From NCBI GenBank assembly GCA_023421635.1, contig JAEZSU010000134.1, forward strand, positions 1 through 8,184: a DNA stretch of 8,184 nt, given 5' to 3'. The notes under the pieces are model-generated. The model was not told where the DNA came from and ran no database searches. It saw nothing but the letters and a program-made list of their open reading frames with translations. The position numbers were made by a program, and so were the translations under genes. Below, in pieces: positions 1 through 6,614 of the stretch. Source of the DNA: Actinomycetes bacterium. GTDB taxonomy: Bacteria > Actinomycetota > Actinomycetes > Actinomycetales > Microbacteriaceae. The first letter of the stretch is position 1. Each line of letters opens with the position of its first letter.

Positions 1-500
1 CGTACGGCGTGTACGCCGGGTACGAGCTGTATGAGAACGTGGCGCGCCCCGGGTCCGAGGAGAGCATCGACAACGAGAAGTACGAGTACAAGTTCCGCGA
101 CTGGGACGCCGCGGACGCCGCCGGCGACTCGCTCGCGCCGTACCTGCGCCGGCTGAACGAGATCCGCCGCGCGCACCCGGCGCTTCGCCAGCTGCGGAAC
201 CTCGCCGTGCACTGGAGCGACGCCGACAGCATCCTGGTGTACTCAAAGCACCTGGATGCGGCGCTCTCGCCCACCGGCAGGGCCGACACGATCATCGTCG
301 TGGCCAACCTCGACCCGCACTCGGTGCGCGAGACGACGGTGCACCTCGACACGACCGTGTGGGGCGTCGAGCCGGGTGACGCCTTCGAGGTGGAGGATCT
401 CGTGACCGGCGCCCACTGGACCTGGCGCGACCACGACTACGTCCGGCTCGACGCGTTCGCCGAGCCGGTCCACATCCTGCACGTGAAGGAGTCGCGATGA
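1..500 (+). CDS. glgE: GlgE maltose-1-phosphate maltosyltransferase, C-terminal part (5' cut by window)
   Basis: This is the last 165 codons (reading frame from base 3) of a GH13-family alpha-1,4-glucan:maltose-1-phosphate maltosyltransferase. The family extends linear alpha-1,4-glucan in the cytosol using maltose-1-phosphate made from trehalose by TreS and maltokinase. The visible part opens with YGVYAGYELYE, then a GSEE-x-D-x-EKYEYKFRDW stretch. This matches the well-conserved GlgE segment near the end of the catalytic barrel (YGIYSGYEL..., EKY..., RDW). A helical stretch with LRRLNEIRRAHPAL follows, then a beta-rich C-terminal domain ending HILHVKESR. The family is usually about 650-700 residues, so roughly three quarters, including the catalytic aspartate and glutamate, lie upstream and cannot be checked. 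The stop overlaps the glgB start as ATGA, so the two are one operon and probably translationally coupled. The identification is strong from the motif and from the glgB neighbour. Confidence 0.9.
   Translation, partial: YGVYAGYELYENVARPGSEESIDNEKYEYKFRDWDAADAAGDSLAPYLRRLNEIRRAHPALRQLRNLAVHWSDADSILVYSKHLDAALSPTGRADTIIVVANLDPHSVRETTVHLDTTVWGVEPGDAFEVEDLVTGAHWTWRDHDYVRLDAFAEPVHILHVKESR
485..491 (+). promoter_or_regulatory. Ribosome binding site of glgB inside the end of glgE
   Basis: GAAGGAG lies five bases before the ATG at 497 and inside the last glgE codons. It fixes the glgB start and, with the ATGA stop/start overlap, points to coupled translation of the two enzymes. Confidence 0.8.
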
Positions 501-2635
501 CCACGGTGGACGACGCCACGCTCGACGCGGTCGCGGACGGCGGCCACCACGATCCGCACGCCGTGCTCGGCCTGCACGCGGCGGGCGACGACTGGGTCGT
601 CCGCGCGCGCCGGCCCCTCGCGGATTCCGTCACCGCGGTCTTCTCCGACGGCGACCGGGTCGCGCTCACGCATCTGCGCGGCGGGGTGTGGGAGGGCGTC
701 CGGGAGGGCGCACCGGAGCCGTACCAGCTCGTCTCGACCTACGCGGACGGCCCCGCGCACACCGCCGACGATCCGTACCGCCACACCCCGACCATCGGGG
801 AGCTCGACCTGCATCTCATCGGCGAGGGGCGTCACGAGGAGCTCTGGCGCGTGCTCGGCGCGCATCTTCGGCGGCACGGCGGCGTCGACGGCGTCGCGTT
901 CACCGTCTGGGCGCCGGACGCGCGCGCGGTGAGGGTCGTCGGCGACTTCAACGGGTGGGACGGCCGCGGACACGCGCTGCGCAGCATGGGCGGCAGCGGC
1001 GTCTGGGAGCTGTTCGTGCCGGGACTCGAGGCGGGTACCGTCTACAAGTTCGAGATCCGCACGCCCGACGGCGACTGGATCCTGAAGGCCGACCCGATGG
1101 CCAGGCAGGCCGAGCTCCCGCCGGCGACCGCATCCGTCGTCACGCGCTCGGCCTACCGGTGGCAGGACGGGGACTGGCTCGCAGCACGCGGCGCGCGGAC
1201 GCCGCTCGACGGGCCGATGTCCGTCTACGAGGTGCACCTCGGGTCGTGGCGCCCCGGCCTCGGCTACCGCGAGGCCGCGGACCCGCTCATCGAGTACGTC
1301 ACCCGCACCGGGTTCACCCACGTGGAGTTCCTTCCGCTCGCCGAGCATCCGTTCGGCGGGTCCTGGGGTTACCAGGTGTCCGGGTACTACGCGCCCACGA
1401 GCCGTTTCGGCTCCCCCGACGACCTGCGCTACCTCATCGACCGGCTGCACGGCGCGGGCATCGGCGTGATCATGGACTGGGTGCCCGGTCACTTCCCGAA
1501 GGACGCATTCGCACTCGCACGATTCGACGGCAGGCCGCTGTACGAGCATCCGGACCCGCGCCGCGGGGAGCACCGCGACTGGGGCACGCTCATCTTCGAC
1601 TACGGCCGCAACGAGGTGCGCAACTTCCTCGTCGCGAACGCGCTGTACTGGTTCGAGGAGTTCCACGTCGACGGGCTGCGGGTGGATGCGGTCGCATCCA
1701 TGCTCTACCTCGACTACTCCCGCGAGCCGGGCGAGTGGGAGCCGAACATCCACGGCGGCCGGGAGAACCTCGAGGCGATCCGGTTCCTCCAGGAGGTCAA
1801 CGCGACCGCCTACAAGCGTTACCCCGGCATCGCCATGATCGCCGAGGAGTCCACGAGCTTCCCCGGCGTCACCGCGCCCACCAGCGCGGGCGGACTCGGC
1901 TTCGGCTTCAAATGGAACATGGGCTGGATGAACGACTCGCTCGTGTACATCGGGCGCGACCCGATGTACCGCGCGCATCACGAGGGCGAGCTGTCCTTCT
2001 CGTTCGTCTACGCGTTCAGCGAGAACTACGTGCTTCCCATCAGTCACGACGAGGTGGTGCACGGCAAGGGCAGCCTCATCGCCCGCATGCCGGGCGACCA
2101 CTGGCAGAAGCTCGCCAACATGCGGCTGTTCCTCGCCTACATGTGGGGGCACCCGGGCAAGCAGCTGCTGTTCATGGGCCAGGAGTTCGGTCAGCTCTCA
2201 GAGTGGTCGGAGGGCCGCGGCCTCGACTTGTGGCTGCTGGACCAGCCCACGCACGCCCAGCTGCTCGAGTTCGTCGGCGCGCTGAACAGCGTCTACCGCG
2301 AGCAGGCGGCGCTGTGGGCGCGTGACGCCGACGGTGCGGCCTTCACCCGGCTCGGCGCCCCGCACTGGCACCCCGACGTCTCGGCGTTCGCGCGGCGCGA
2401 CCACCACGGCAACACCGTCGCGGTCGTGTGCAACTTCTCCGGTGCACCGCTGGCAGGCCATGAACTCGTGCTGCCCGAGTCGGGCACGTGGCGGGAGATC
2501 CTCAACACGGACGCCGCCGACTACGGCGGGTCGGGCGTCGGCAACCTGGGCGCGGTGCAGACGGACCCCGGCGGGCTCGTGTCACTCACGCTCCCGCCGC
2601 TGGGTGCGCTCTGGCTGCACCACCGCTCGGGGTGA
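497..2635 (+). CDS. glgB: 1,4-alpha-glucan branching enzyme GlgB
   Basis: A complete 712-residue cytosolic enzyme that cuts alpha-1,4-glucan chains and re-attaches them as alpha-1,6 branches, acting on the GlgE product. Domains in order: an N-terminal beta domain (about 15-105), a CBM48 domain (about 128-215, with FTVWAPDA and VVGDFNGWD), a GH13 barrel (about 240-600) and a C-terminal beta domain. GH13 signatures are all present: DWVPGHFPKD, GLRVDAV with nucleophile D397, MIAEEST with acid/base E450, and SHDE with D518. These sit exactly 8 residues before the E. coli triad D405/E458/D526, so no active-site loss or frameshift is apparent. The ATG start is supported by a strong Shine-Dalgarno GAAGGAG at 485-491, five bases upstream, and by the ATGA overlap with glgE. 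The gene ends directly against the convergent thioredoxin-TPR gene. Confidence 0.97.
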   Translation: MTTVDDATLDAVADGGHHDPHAVLGLHAAGDDWVVRARRPLADSVTAVFSDGDRVALTHLRGGVWEGVREGAPEPYQLVSTYADGPAHTADDPYRHTPTIGELDLHLIGEGRHEELWRVLGAHLRRHGGVDGVAFTVWAPDARAVRVVGDFNGWDGRGHALRSMGGSGVWELFVPGLEAGTVYKFEIRTPDGDWILKADPMARQAELPPATASVVTRSAYRWQDGDWLAARGARTPLDGPMSVYEVHLGSWRPGLGYREAADPLIEYVTRTGFTHVEFLPLAEHPFGGSWGYQVSGYYAPTSRFGSPDDLRYLIDRLHGAGIGVIMDWVPGHFPKDAFALARFDGRPLYEHPDPRRGEHRDWGTLIFDYGRNEVRNFLVANALYWFEEFHVDGLRVDAVASMLYLDYSREPGEWEPNIHGGRENLEAIRFLQEVNATAYKRYPGIAMIAEESTSFPGVTAPTSAGGLGFGFKWNMGWMNDSLVYIGRDPMYRAHHEGELSFSFVYAFSENYVLPISHDEVVHGKGSLIARMPGDHWQKLANMRLFLAYMWGHPGKQLLFMGQEFGQLSEWSEGRGLDLWLLDQPTHAQLLEFVGALNSVYREQAALWARDADGAAFTRLGAPHWHPDVSAFARRDHHGNTVAVVCNFSGAPLAGHELVLPESGTWREILNTDAADYGGSGVGNLGAVQTDPGGLVSLTLPPLGALWLHHRSG

Positions 2636-3565
2636 TCAGAACAGCAGCGACGCCAGGCGCGAGCGCGCCGCGATGACGCGCGGGTCGGCATCGCCGACGA
2701 GCGCGAACAGCTCGAGGAGGCGCTCGCGCACCGGTGCACGGTCGTCCTCGCCGAGAGCGGCGAACAGGTCGAGCAGGCGTGCGAAGGCGTCCTCGACGTG
2801 GCCGCCGCTGACGTCCAGATCGGCCACGGCGAACTGCGCGGCCACGTCCAGGGGGCGCTCCGCGGCGGCTGCGCGGGCGGCGGCGAGGTCCAGCCCCTGC
2901 ACACGCTGGAGCAGTGTGACCTGCGCCAGGCCGGCCCGGGCGTCCTCGTCGCGGGGGTTCTCCGCGAGCGCGGCCTCGTACGCCGTGACGGCGCGGGCGT
3001 AATCGCCCTCCTCGATCGCGGCGTACGCCTCGGCGTGCAGCGGCGGCAGTTCGGGCTCGGGCTGCTCCTCGGCGCCCTCCGCATCCGCGACCGGGACGCT
3101 GCCGGTCACGCCGTTCTGCGCTGCGAGCTGCAGCAGCTGACCGAGCACCTCCCGCACCTGCTGTTCCGGCACGGCCCCGGTGAACAGCGGCACCGGCTGT
3201 CCGGCCACGAGCCCCACCACCAGCGGGATCGACTGCGCGCGGAACGCCTGCGCGAGCTGCGGATTCGCGTCGACGTCGACCTTGGCGAGCACGGCGCGCC
3301 CGCCGAGCTCGGTCACGACCTTCTCCAGCACCGGGCTGAGCTGCTTGCAGGGGCCGCACCACTCCGCCCACAGGTCCACCACGACCGGCACGGTGCGCGA
3401 CAGCTCGAGCACCTGCGGGAAACTCTGATCGGTGACGTCGAACACGAGGCTCGGCACCCCGGCGTCTCCGCCGGCCGGCTGGGCCGGCGGCTGGCTGGGG
3501 CGGTTGCGCAGGGACGACAGGTCGACGGCACCGCGCAGGACGGCACCGGGAGTGGGATCGGTCAC
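2636..3565 (-). CDS. Thioredoxin-TPR protein, YbbN/CnoX-like
   Basis: A 309-residue predicted cytosolic protein with no signal peptide. Residues about 38-150 are a thioredoxin fold with WAEWCGPCK (redox pair C70/C73) and the cis-proline segment QSIPLVV (P114). An Ala/Glu/Pro-rich linker (about 155-175) leads to helical TPR-like repeats (about 176-309, e.g. AEAYAAIEEGDYARAVTAYEAALAENP). This is the architecture of YbbN/CnoX, a chaperone-redox holdase, and of the M. tuberculosis thioredoxin-like protein Rv1324. A role in protecting or reducing cytosolic proteins is inference from family. The GTG at 3565 is chosen because GAAGGTG (3571-3577) lies five bases upstream and because it overlaps the preceding gene's stop as GTGA. 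It is the second gene of a two-gene unit. Its TGA abuts the glgB TGA with no gap. The family assignment is strong; the client or pathway is unknown. Confidence 0.88.
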   Translation of the reverse strand: MTDPTPGAVLRGAVDLSSLRNRPSQPPAQPAGGDAGVPSLVFDVTDQSFPQVLELSRTVPVVVDLWAEWCGPCKQLSPVLEKVVTELGGRAVLAKVDVDANPQLAQAFRAQSIPLVVGLVAGQPVPLFTGAVPEQQVREVLGQLLQLAAQNGVTGSVPVADAEGAEEQPEPELPPLHAEAYAAIEEGDYARAVTAYEAALAENPRDEDARAGLAQVTLLQRVQGLDLAAARAAAAERPLDVAAQFAVADLDVSGGHVEDAFARLLDLFAALGEDDRAPVRERLLELFALVGDADPRVIAARSRLASLLF

Positions 3566-5415
3566 GGGTTCACCTTCGCTTCGAGGATGTTCGAGGAATA
3601 GCCCAGCAGCCTGATCTTGGCCGTCGACCCCTGGGCGGGCACGTAGAAGAACAGCTGGTCGGTGAAGGTCGTCGTCACGCCGGTCTGGGACTCGGCCACG
3701 CCGGTGAGCGCCTTCGCCTCGGGGTTGTTGTCGAGCTTGATGACGACATCCGCACTGGCGGGGGTCACCGTGTCGGTCTCGTTCACGGTGACCGCGACGA
3801 TCGCCCCGCTCTCGACGGTGGCGAGGGCCAGCGGGGACTGCGAGCCGGCGCTCGCGCCGAAGGCGAGCGTCCCGGTGTCGGTCGCGGTCGCGTTGAACTC
3901 GTCGAGACGGCGCTGGCGGTCCTCCTGCACACTGGCGCTGAACCGGTCCGTCTGCTCGTCGAACAGCGACGCGTACTGACTGTTCCCGCCGTTGGTGAGC
4001 ACGTCCGCGTACGCGGTGGCCAGCTGGTCGGGTGCGATCGTGAGGAATGTGGAGTCCGGCGGGACCTGGGCGGCGCCGATGTACCACGGGGCGAGATCGG
4101 GAAGCTCCGTCGAGGCACCGAGCGCACCGGTGTACACGAGCTTGTAGTTCGTCCACGGGTCCTGCTGGGTGAGCAGCATCATGGTGGATGCCGCCTCCTG
4201 GTCCGCGACCAGCAGGACCGTGCGGGGCCAGGCGTCGTACGCCTGCGGCAGCACGATCTGGAGCGGGCCGGCGGGCACCGCGGGCAGGGCCTTGGCATCG
4301 GCGATCTGGCTGCGCAGCGTGTAGTTGGTGGTCCGCGCCGCGAGGGCCGGGCCATCGAGCCTGGTCGCGGCGAGCGTGGCGTCCAGACCGGAGTCCGCTG
4401 CGGCGACCGTCTCCGCGACGCGCGTCATGATCTGCTCGGCCTGCGACTGGGTGACGGCGGGCCGCTGCTGCTCTGCGGCGTCGACCACCGTGGCGGTGGG
4501 CGTCGGGGTGGGGGTCGACCCGAACTGCGGCCAGGCGTCGGCTGCGCAGCCCGACGCGACGAGCGGCACGGTCAGCAGGAGCGAAACGGCGAGCGTCCGC
4601 CGCCGCGGGCTGGCCTCGGAGCGCCGGCGGCCCCCGCCGAGCAGACGCCGCTTCGGGGACGCGCTGATCACGCCCTTCTCGCCCTCGGTCTCGGAGATGT
4701 CGACGGTGTCGATCGGCTGGGTCGCCTCCAGGGGCGGCGGCGCCTTGCGCCGCGGCCCGCGCGAGCGGCGCGCGTGCCGGATGGCGAGCACGTAGAGCAC
4801 GATGCCGGCCGCGAGCAGGATCCCGCCCAGCACGATGAGCGGACCCGCCCATGGCGTGGCGTTGTCCAGGGGCCAGGTGATGGTGACGTCGGCGGGGGCC
4901 GGTGCGGCACCGTCGGAGGCCACCAGCACGCTCATCTCGGCGGGGATCTGCAACGGCTGCTTGAGGGTGTCCTCAGCGGCGTACTCCCCCAGCCAGAGGT
5001 CGCTGCCGGCCGGGTTGCGCTCCGCGCCCGCCGCCTCCTCGGCGGCTTCGGCCGCCGCGGGGTCATCGGGATCGACCTTCTCTGCGGCGTCGGGATCGGG
5101 ATCGACGGTCTCGACGACCAGCGCTCCCTCGTCGACGGTGGCGTGCGCGTACGACTGGTCGGAGAGCCAGGCGGACATGTCCGCAGTGCGCCCGTAGGCG
5201 ACGAACACGGGGCCTTCGCCCTCGACGGTGAGGGTCTGCGTGCCGGGCAGCAGCGCCATCGCGGCACCGTCGATCATGATGTACGCGGTCTCATCCGGCG
5301 CCGTCACCTGCGCGGACTGCGTGTCGGGTCCCTGGAAGACGGTGCGCTGGGCGATGCCAACGCCGATCGACACGGCGGCCAGGACGAAGGCCAGCACTGC
5401 CCAGACGAATCGCAC
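3562..5415 (-). CDS. Uncharacterised membrane protein with internal lipobox (conserved-hypothetical type)
   Basis: I do not recognise a named family. The 617-residue product has a transmembrane segment at about 4-22, then an ectodomain (about 25-187) with an acidic low-complexity stretch (104-132, rich in D/P/E/A). A second transmembrane segment (about 189-212) is followed by a basic cytosolic loop (RHARRSRGPRRK and KRR/RRR clusters, 213-273). A third hydrophobic segment (274-288) ends in LVASGC with C290, the only cysteine in the protein. It looks exactly like a lipoprotein signal peptide and lipobox. A TPTPTPTA linker (301-308) leads to a roughly 300-residue predicted extracytoplasmic C-terminal domain without motifs I can name. 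The GTG at 5415 is chosen because GGAAAG (5424-5429) is eight bases upstream; the in-frame GTG at 5424 overlaps that site and is less likely. The stop overlaps the next gene as GTGA. The gene is certain; function is unknown, and envelope location is inferred from topology. Confidence 0.85.
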   Translation of the reverse strand: MRFVWAVLAFVLAAVSIGVGIAQRTVFQGPDTQSAQVTAPDETAYIMIDGAAMALLPGTQTLTVEGEGPVFVAYGRTADMSAWLSDQSYAHATVDEGALVVETVDPDPDAAEKVDPDDPAAAEAAEEAAGAERNPAGSDLWLGEYAAEDTLKQPLQIPAEMSVLVASDGAAPAPADVTITWPLDNATPWAGPLIVLGGILLAAGIVLYVLAIRHARRSRGPRRKAPPPLEATQPIDTVDISETEGEKGVISASPKRRLLGGGRRRSEASPRRRTLAVSLLLTVPLVASGCAADAWPQFGSTPTPTPTATVVDAAEQQRPAVTQSQAEQIMTRVAETVAAADSGLDATLAATRLDGPALAARTTNYTLRSQIADAKALPAVPAGPLQIVLPQAYDAWPRTVLLVADQEAASTMMLLTQQDPWTNYKLVYTGALGASTELPDLAPWYIGAAQVPPDSTFLTIAPDQLATAYADVLTNGGNSQYASLFDEQTDRFSASVQEDRQRRLDEFNATATDTGTLAFGASAGSQSPLALATVESGAIVAVTVNETDTVTPASADVVIKLDNNPEAKALTGVAESQTGVTTTFTDQLFFYVPAQGSTAKIRLLGYSSNILEAKVNP

Positions 5416-5423
5416 GTCACCCA

Positions 5424-5429
5424 CTTTCC
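5424..5429 (-). promoter_or_regulatory. Ribosome binding site deciding the start of the membrane protein
   Basis: On the minus strand this reads GGAAAG, eight bases before the GTG at 5415. It argues against the in-frame GTG at 5424, which it overlaps, and against the longer open frame running up to 5556, which would cover the divergent promoter region. Confidence 0.55.
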
Positions 5430-5430
5430 G

Positions 5431-5450
5431 CGGGCCCCCGGGCGGGCCCG
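5431..5450 (-). promoter_or_regulatory. GC-rich hairpin in the leader of the membrane-protein gene
   Basis: CGGGCCC (5431-5437) and GGGCCCG (5444-5450) are perfect 7-base inverted arms around a 6-base loop. The hairpin lies immediately upstream of the Shine-Dalgarno of the minus-strand gene, so it would be in that mRNA's leader if transcription starts near 5455 from the weak TAGTCT box at 5462-5467. It could modulate translation or be a protein site. There is no T-run, so it is not an obvious terminator. In DNA this GC-rich it may also be incidental. Confidence 0.3.
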
Positions 5451-5502
5451 ACCGACAGTCCAGACTAGCGAAGACCCGCTGAGGATGCTCCCAGAAGCGT
5501 CG

Positions 5503-5535
5503 TTGACCGGGCCGAGGTGCTCCCGCGCCTATGCT
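5503..5535 (+). promoter_or_regulatory. Candidate promoter of the AI-2E transporter gene
   Basis: TATGCT at 5530-5535 is a good actinobacterial -10 match (TANNNT) and would place the transcript start near 5542, about 26 bases before the ATG. TTGACC at 5503-5508 resembles a -35, but the 21-base spacer is longer than the usual 17-18, so the -35 is doubtful. The site lies in the divergent region between two oppositely oriented genes, where promoters are expected. Confidence 0.4.
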
Positions 5536-5556
5536 GGGCCAACGAACCGAGCGCAT

Positions 5557-5562
5557 GAGGAG
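5557..5562 (+). promoter_or_regulatory. Ribosome binding site of the AI-2E transporter
   Basis: GAGGAG sits five bases before the ATG at 5568 and supports that start. Confidence 0.75.
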
Positions 5563-5567
5563 TCCGG

Positions 5568-6614
5568 ATGAAGCTGCACAACCCGTTCCGGCTCGCGCTG
5601 GTCGCGACCCTTGGAGTGGGCCTCGGCCTCATGTTGCTCAACAGCCTCTCGACCCTGTCGACCGTGCTGCTGTACGTGGGTACCGCGCTCTTCCTCTCGC
5701 TGGGCCTGGACCCGCTGGTGCGATTCCTCGAACGCCGCGGCCTGCCGCGCTGGCTGGCGGTGCTCGTCACCATCCTCCTGGTGCTCGCGGTGTTCGCGGG
5801 GATCGTCATGATGGTGGTGCCGATCATCGCTGACCAGATCTCGCAGCTCGTTGCCGCGATCACGACACTGGTCGAGAAGAACACCTGGCAGAAGGACCTG
5901 CAGGGGTGGCTTTCGGCGACGTTCCCGAACCTCGACGTCGACCAGGCGTTCACGTTCGTCCAGGACTGGCTGAAGTCCCTCGACGTCGGCAGCATCGGCG
6001 AGAGCGTGCTGGCGGCGGGCGCCGCGATCATCACCGGGTTCGCCGGCGCGTTCATCGTGCTCATCCTCACGATCTACTTCACCGCGTCCACCCCGTCGCT
6101 GAAGGCGGCCGTGTACAGCCTGGTGCCCGCATCCAAGCGCGCACGCTTCATCGACCTGGCCGAGCAGATCACCGACTCCGTCGGCTACTACGTCATGGGG
6201 CAGGGCGCACTCGGGATCATCAACGGCATCCTCAGTGCCATCCTGCTCACCATCATCCAGGCACCGTTCCCGGCGGTGCTCGCCGTGATCGCGTTCTTCT
6301 TCTCGCTCATCCCCCTCGTGGGCACGCTCACCGGCTCCACGATCATCGTGCTGACGTGCCTCGGGCTCGGGTCGCCGACGACGGCGCTCATCGCGGCGAT
6401 CTACTACCTCGTCTACATGCAGATCGAGGCGTACGTGATCTCGCCGCGCATCATGAACCGCGCGGTCTCCATCCCCGGTGCGGTCGTGGTGATCGCAGCC
6501 CTCGCGGGCGGCTCACTGCTGGGGCTGCTCGGCGCGCTCGTGGCGATCCCGGTCGCGGCCAGCATCCTGATCATCTACCGCCAGGTGATCATTCCGCGTC
6601 AGAACGAGCGCTGA
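5568..6614 (+). CDS. AI-2E family (PerM-like) membrane transporter
   Basis: A 348-residue polytopic inner-membrane protein of the AI-2E/PerM transporter superfamily. Known members have been linked to autoinducer-2 export, Na+/H+ exchange or other small-solute efflux. The substrate cannot be read from sequence. Hydrophobic segments lie at about 8-28, 30-48, 61-84, 144-172, 209-231, 235-255, 258-276, 280-296 and 311-338. The variable amphipathic region at about 88-143 between the third and fourth segments is typical of the family, as is the C-terminal block AFFFSLIPLVGTL ... YVISPRIMNRAVSIPGAVVVIAALAGG ... LGALVAIPVAA. Length is normal and no break is seen. The start is supported by GAGGAG at 5557-5562. 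The gene appears monocistronic, is divergent from the membrane-protein/thioredoxin-TPR unit, and overlaps the 3' end of the opposing hydrolase gene by 26 bases. Confidence 0.92.
   Translation: MKLHNPFRLALVATLGVGLGLMLLNSLSTLSTVLLYVGTALFLSLGLDPLVRFLERRGLPRWLAVLVTILLVLAVFAGIVMMVVPIIADQISQLVAAITTLVEKNTWQKDLQGWLSATFPNLDVDQAFTFVQDWLKSLDVGSIGESVLAAGAAIITGFAGAFIVLILTIYFTASTPSLKAAVYSLVPASKRARFIDLAEQITDSVGYYVMGQGALGIINGILSAILLTIIQAPFPAVLAVIAFFFSLIPLVGTLTGSTIIVLTCLGLGSPTTALIAAIYYLVYMQIEAYVISPRIMNRAVSIPGAVVVIAALAGGSLLGLLGALVAIPVAASILIIYRQVIIPRQNER

Noticed and set aside
1683..1700. Inverted repeat TGGATGCG-GT-CGCATCCA in glgB
   Set aside because: It falls on the codons for the nucleophile region RVDAVAS, which are protein-constrained; a hairpin with a 2-base loop is poor and there is no regulatory context.
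437..2152. A 571-codon open frame antisense to glgB
   Set aside because: It lies wholly over glgB and glgE, its translation is low-complexity R/V/E/A/P without any motif, and such frames arise from G/C third-position bias. glgB has all its catalytic residues.
688..2325. A 545-codon second + strand frame inside glgB
   Set aside because: Arg/Ala/Pro-rich shadow of the real frame with no recognisable domain.
3566..4852. Upstream extension of the thioredoxin-TPR frame
   Set aside because: It would run over the membrane-protein gene in another frame with an Arg-rich product; the GTG at 3565 has a ribosome site and begins just before the thioredoxin fold.
5416..5556. N-terminal extension of the membrane protein to 5556
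   Set aside because: The extra residues are Arg/Pro/Gly-rich without a signal, would cover the divergent promoter region, and GGAAAG points to the GTG at 5415.
4774..5571. A 265-codon + strand open frame across the membrane-protein gene and the intergenic region
   Set aside because: It is antisense to coding sequence with clear transmembrane and lipobox features, and its product is G/R/V/H-rich with no motif.
5465..6070. A 201-codon minus-strand frame over the transporter start
   Set aside because: It is antisense to a well-supported AI-2E transporter; the Ser/Thr/Arg-rich translation is typical of a shadow frame.
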